A stretch of DNA of 64,000 bases from contig CAVQUF010000004.1 in assembly GCA_963716865.1 (NCBI GenBank), positions 310,001 to 374,000 on the forward strand. Reading direction: 5' to 3'. Under the pieces are notes generated by a model. It saw only the letters and a program-made list of their open reading frames with translations, was not told the DNA's origin and did no database searches. Origin of the DNA: AC-32 sp963716865 (GTDB lineage Bacteria; Actinomycetota; Thermoleophilia; Gaiellales; Gaiellaceae). Made by a program: the position numbers and the translations under genes. Shown in pieces: positions 62,788 to 64,000 of this stretch. The first letter of the stretch is position 1. Every line of letters starts with the position of its first letter.

Positions 62788-64000
62788 GAGCTCTCCTCCG
62801 CGTACGCCAGAGCGCGGTCGACGAACGCACCCGCGGAGCCGAGGTAGCCCGAAGGGTCGAGCGCGGCGTCGAGCTCGTCGCCGCTCAGATGCTCGGCGAG
62901 CACATCGCGCAGCGGCCGGCCCTCGAGCGCGTCCCGCTCGATCCCGAGCTCGAACACGGCGCGCTCGGAGAGCACTGCCTCGTCCAGGTTGGCACGCATG
63001 CGCTCGGCGTCCACCTCCAGGCCGTCGAGCAGCCCGGCCACGGCGGCGGCCCCGGCACCGGTCAGCGCGAGCGCCCTCGGGAGCGCGTCCCACTCCGCGT
63101 GCCACCCGCCGAGCGCGCGCTCGTGCTCCTGGACGAGCCCGCCCGTGAGAACGGAGGCATCCGCGGCCACCAGGCGCGCACAGGCGACCGCGAGCGCCGA
63201 GCCGACGGGGTTTCGCTTCTGCGGCATCGTGGACGAGCCGCCTGCCTCCGGGAACGACGACCTCCGCGACCTCCGTCTGCGCGAGCAGCGCCACGTCGAG
63301 GCCGATCTTCGCGATCACCCCGGCGGCGACGGCGAGCGCAGAGCCCAGCTCGGCGACGCGAACGCGATTCGACTGCCACGGCAGCGGCGGCTCGGCCAGG
63401 TCGAGCTCCTTCGCGTAGAGCGCGGCAACCTCGGCGCCCCGATCGCCGAGCGGCGCGAGCGTTCCGGCCGCCCCGCCGAGCTCCGCGGCCGGCCGGATTC
63501 GCCGGAGCCCATTGCGGGCGTCGACGACCCCCACCAGCCAACCCGCGGCCTTCAGCCCGAACGTCGTCGGGACGGCCTGCTGCAGGAGCGTCCTCGCGGC
63601 CATCGTCGTGTCCCGCTGCTCTCGGGCATGGCGCGCGCACTCGGCCGCCACGCGGTCCACCTCGGCGAGGATCAGTCCGAGCGAGCACCGGGCGACGAGC
63701 ATCGAGGCCGTGTCGAGGATGTCCTGGCTCGTCGCGCCCCAGTGGACGTACTTCGCGGCGTCGCCGCCTACCGCCTCGCGCAGCGCGGTCACGAGCGGCC
63801 CGACCGGCGTGCCCGTGGCGCGCCCACGCTCGGCGATCTCCGCCAGGTCGAACAGCTCGGCGCGGCAGCTCGCGGCGATCGCGTCCGCCGTCTCCGCGGG
63901 GATCACGCCCGCCTTCGCCTCCGCCCGCGCGAGCGCCGCCTCGGCCTCGAGCATCGCCTCGAGCCAGGCCTGGCCGGCCGTCGCGTCGCGCAGCTCCGCC
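62784..64000 (-). pseudogene. pcaB: 3-carboxy-cis,cis-muconate cycloisomerase, frameshifted and truncated by window end
   Basis: A fumarase/aspartase-superfamily protein whose N-terminal part (AWLEAMLEAEAALARAEAKAG, HWGATSQDILDT, and later ALLAQTEVAEV) and C-terminal part (signature GGSSTMPQKRNPVGSA) lie in different frames. The shift falls between about 63240 and 63262. The frame is open past position 64000, so the 5' end is outside the window. The pca order (pcaB, pcaD, pcaC, pobA) is clear. As with pcaD, an assembly error or real decay could explain it. Confidence 0.88.

Overview
The window is about 64 kb of a high-GC genome. Coding density is very high, no gap between genes exceeds 200 bp, GTG starts are common, and many genes overlap by 1-20 bp. 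Gene content (group 3b-type [NiFe]-hydrogenase, caa3-type oxidase with CtaG, DevS/DevR-like two-component pair, universal stress proteins, cyclase-ATPase-TPR regulator, NrtR-like regulator) suggests a chromosomal segment of an aerobic, metabolically flexible actinobacterium, most like the Thermoleophilia. That placement is inference; there is no rRNA in the window. I saw no tRNA, IS element, prophage or CRISPR array.

Layout. 1-3.6 kb: end of an Asp-box propeller protein, a ThiS/MoaD-like protein, an MFS transporter, a nicotinamidase-like hydrolase and a divergent NrtR-like regulator. 3.7-8.7 kb: sulfite-oxidase-like molybdoenzyme, then a tightly coupled operon (anchored Ala/Pro-rich protein, ApbE, ferric-reductase-like membrane protein, NuoF-like protein, [3Fe-4S] ferredoxin) that looks like an electron-transfer module. 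8.8-13.4 kb: OmpR-type two-component system, b-type cytochrome, DUF779 protein and aldehyde dehydrogenase. 13.5-23.7 kb: a cytosolic [NiFe]-hydrogenase operon (HydB-like, cNMP-binding protein, HydG-like, small and large subunits, protease, short HypA) facing a hypF-hypC-hypC2-hypD-hypE operon; hypB is not here. 23.7-28.3 kb: di-haem cytochrome c, GntR regulator and glyoxylate shunt (isocitrate lyase, malate synthase). 28.5-36.3 kb: NlpC/P60 hydrolase, sulfocyanin-like lipoprotein, CtaG, cytochrome oxidase subunits III, I and II, an extra cupredoxin and a SCO1-like protein. 36.4-42 kb: PilX-like protein, ZIP transporter, P-type ATPase. 42-53 kb: stress and signalling block (two universal stress proteins, LuxR regulator, cupins, DevR/DevS pair, GNAT-acyl-CoA synthetase fusion, OsmC). 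53-57.7 kb: metallo-beta-lactamase-fold protein, holin-like protein, adenylate cyclase-ATPase-TPR protein. 57.8-64 kb: aminotransferase, proline dehydrogenase and a protocatechuate/4-hydroxybenzoate operon (pcaB, pcaD, pcaC, pobA) in which pcaB and pcaD are both frameshifted.

The most interesting unexplained signal is regulatory. A bipartite element (GCGGG-AAA/TTT-CCCGC-like palindrome, 16-18 bp, then CCCGATG-like box) precedes eight genes or transcription units on both strands. They include both universal stress proteins, OsmC, the GNAT-acyl-CoA synthetase, a cytochrome c and the aldehyde dehydrogenase. At two divergent promoters one palindrome serves both directions. It looks like a stress or redox regulon with its own promoter architecture. 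Two further repeats deserve attention: a 22-bp palindromic element found both between genes and in frame inside hypF, and a duplicated ~80-bp hairpin element flanking the hydrogenase genes.
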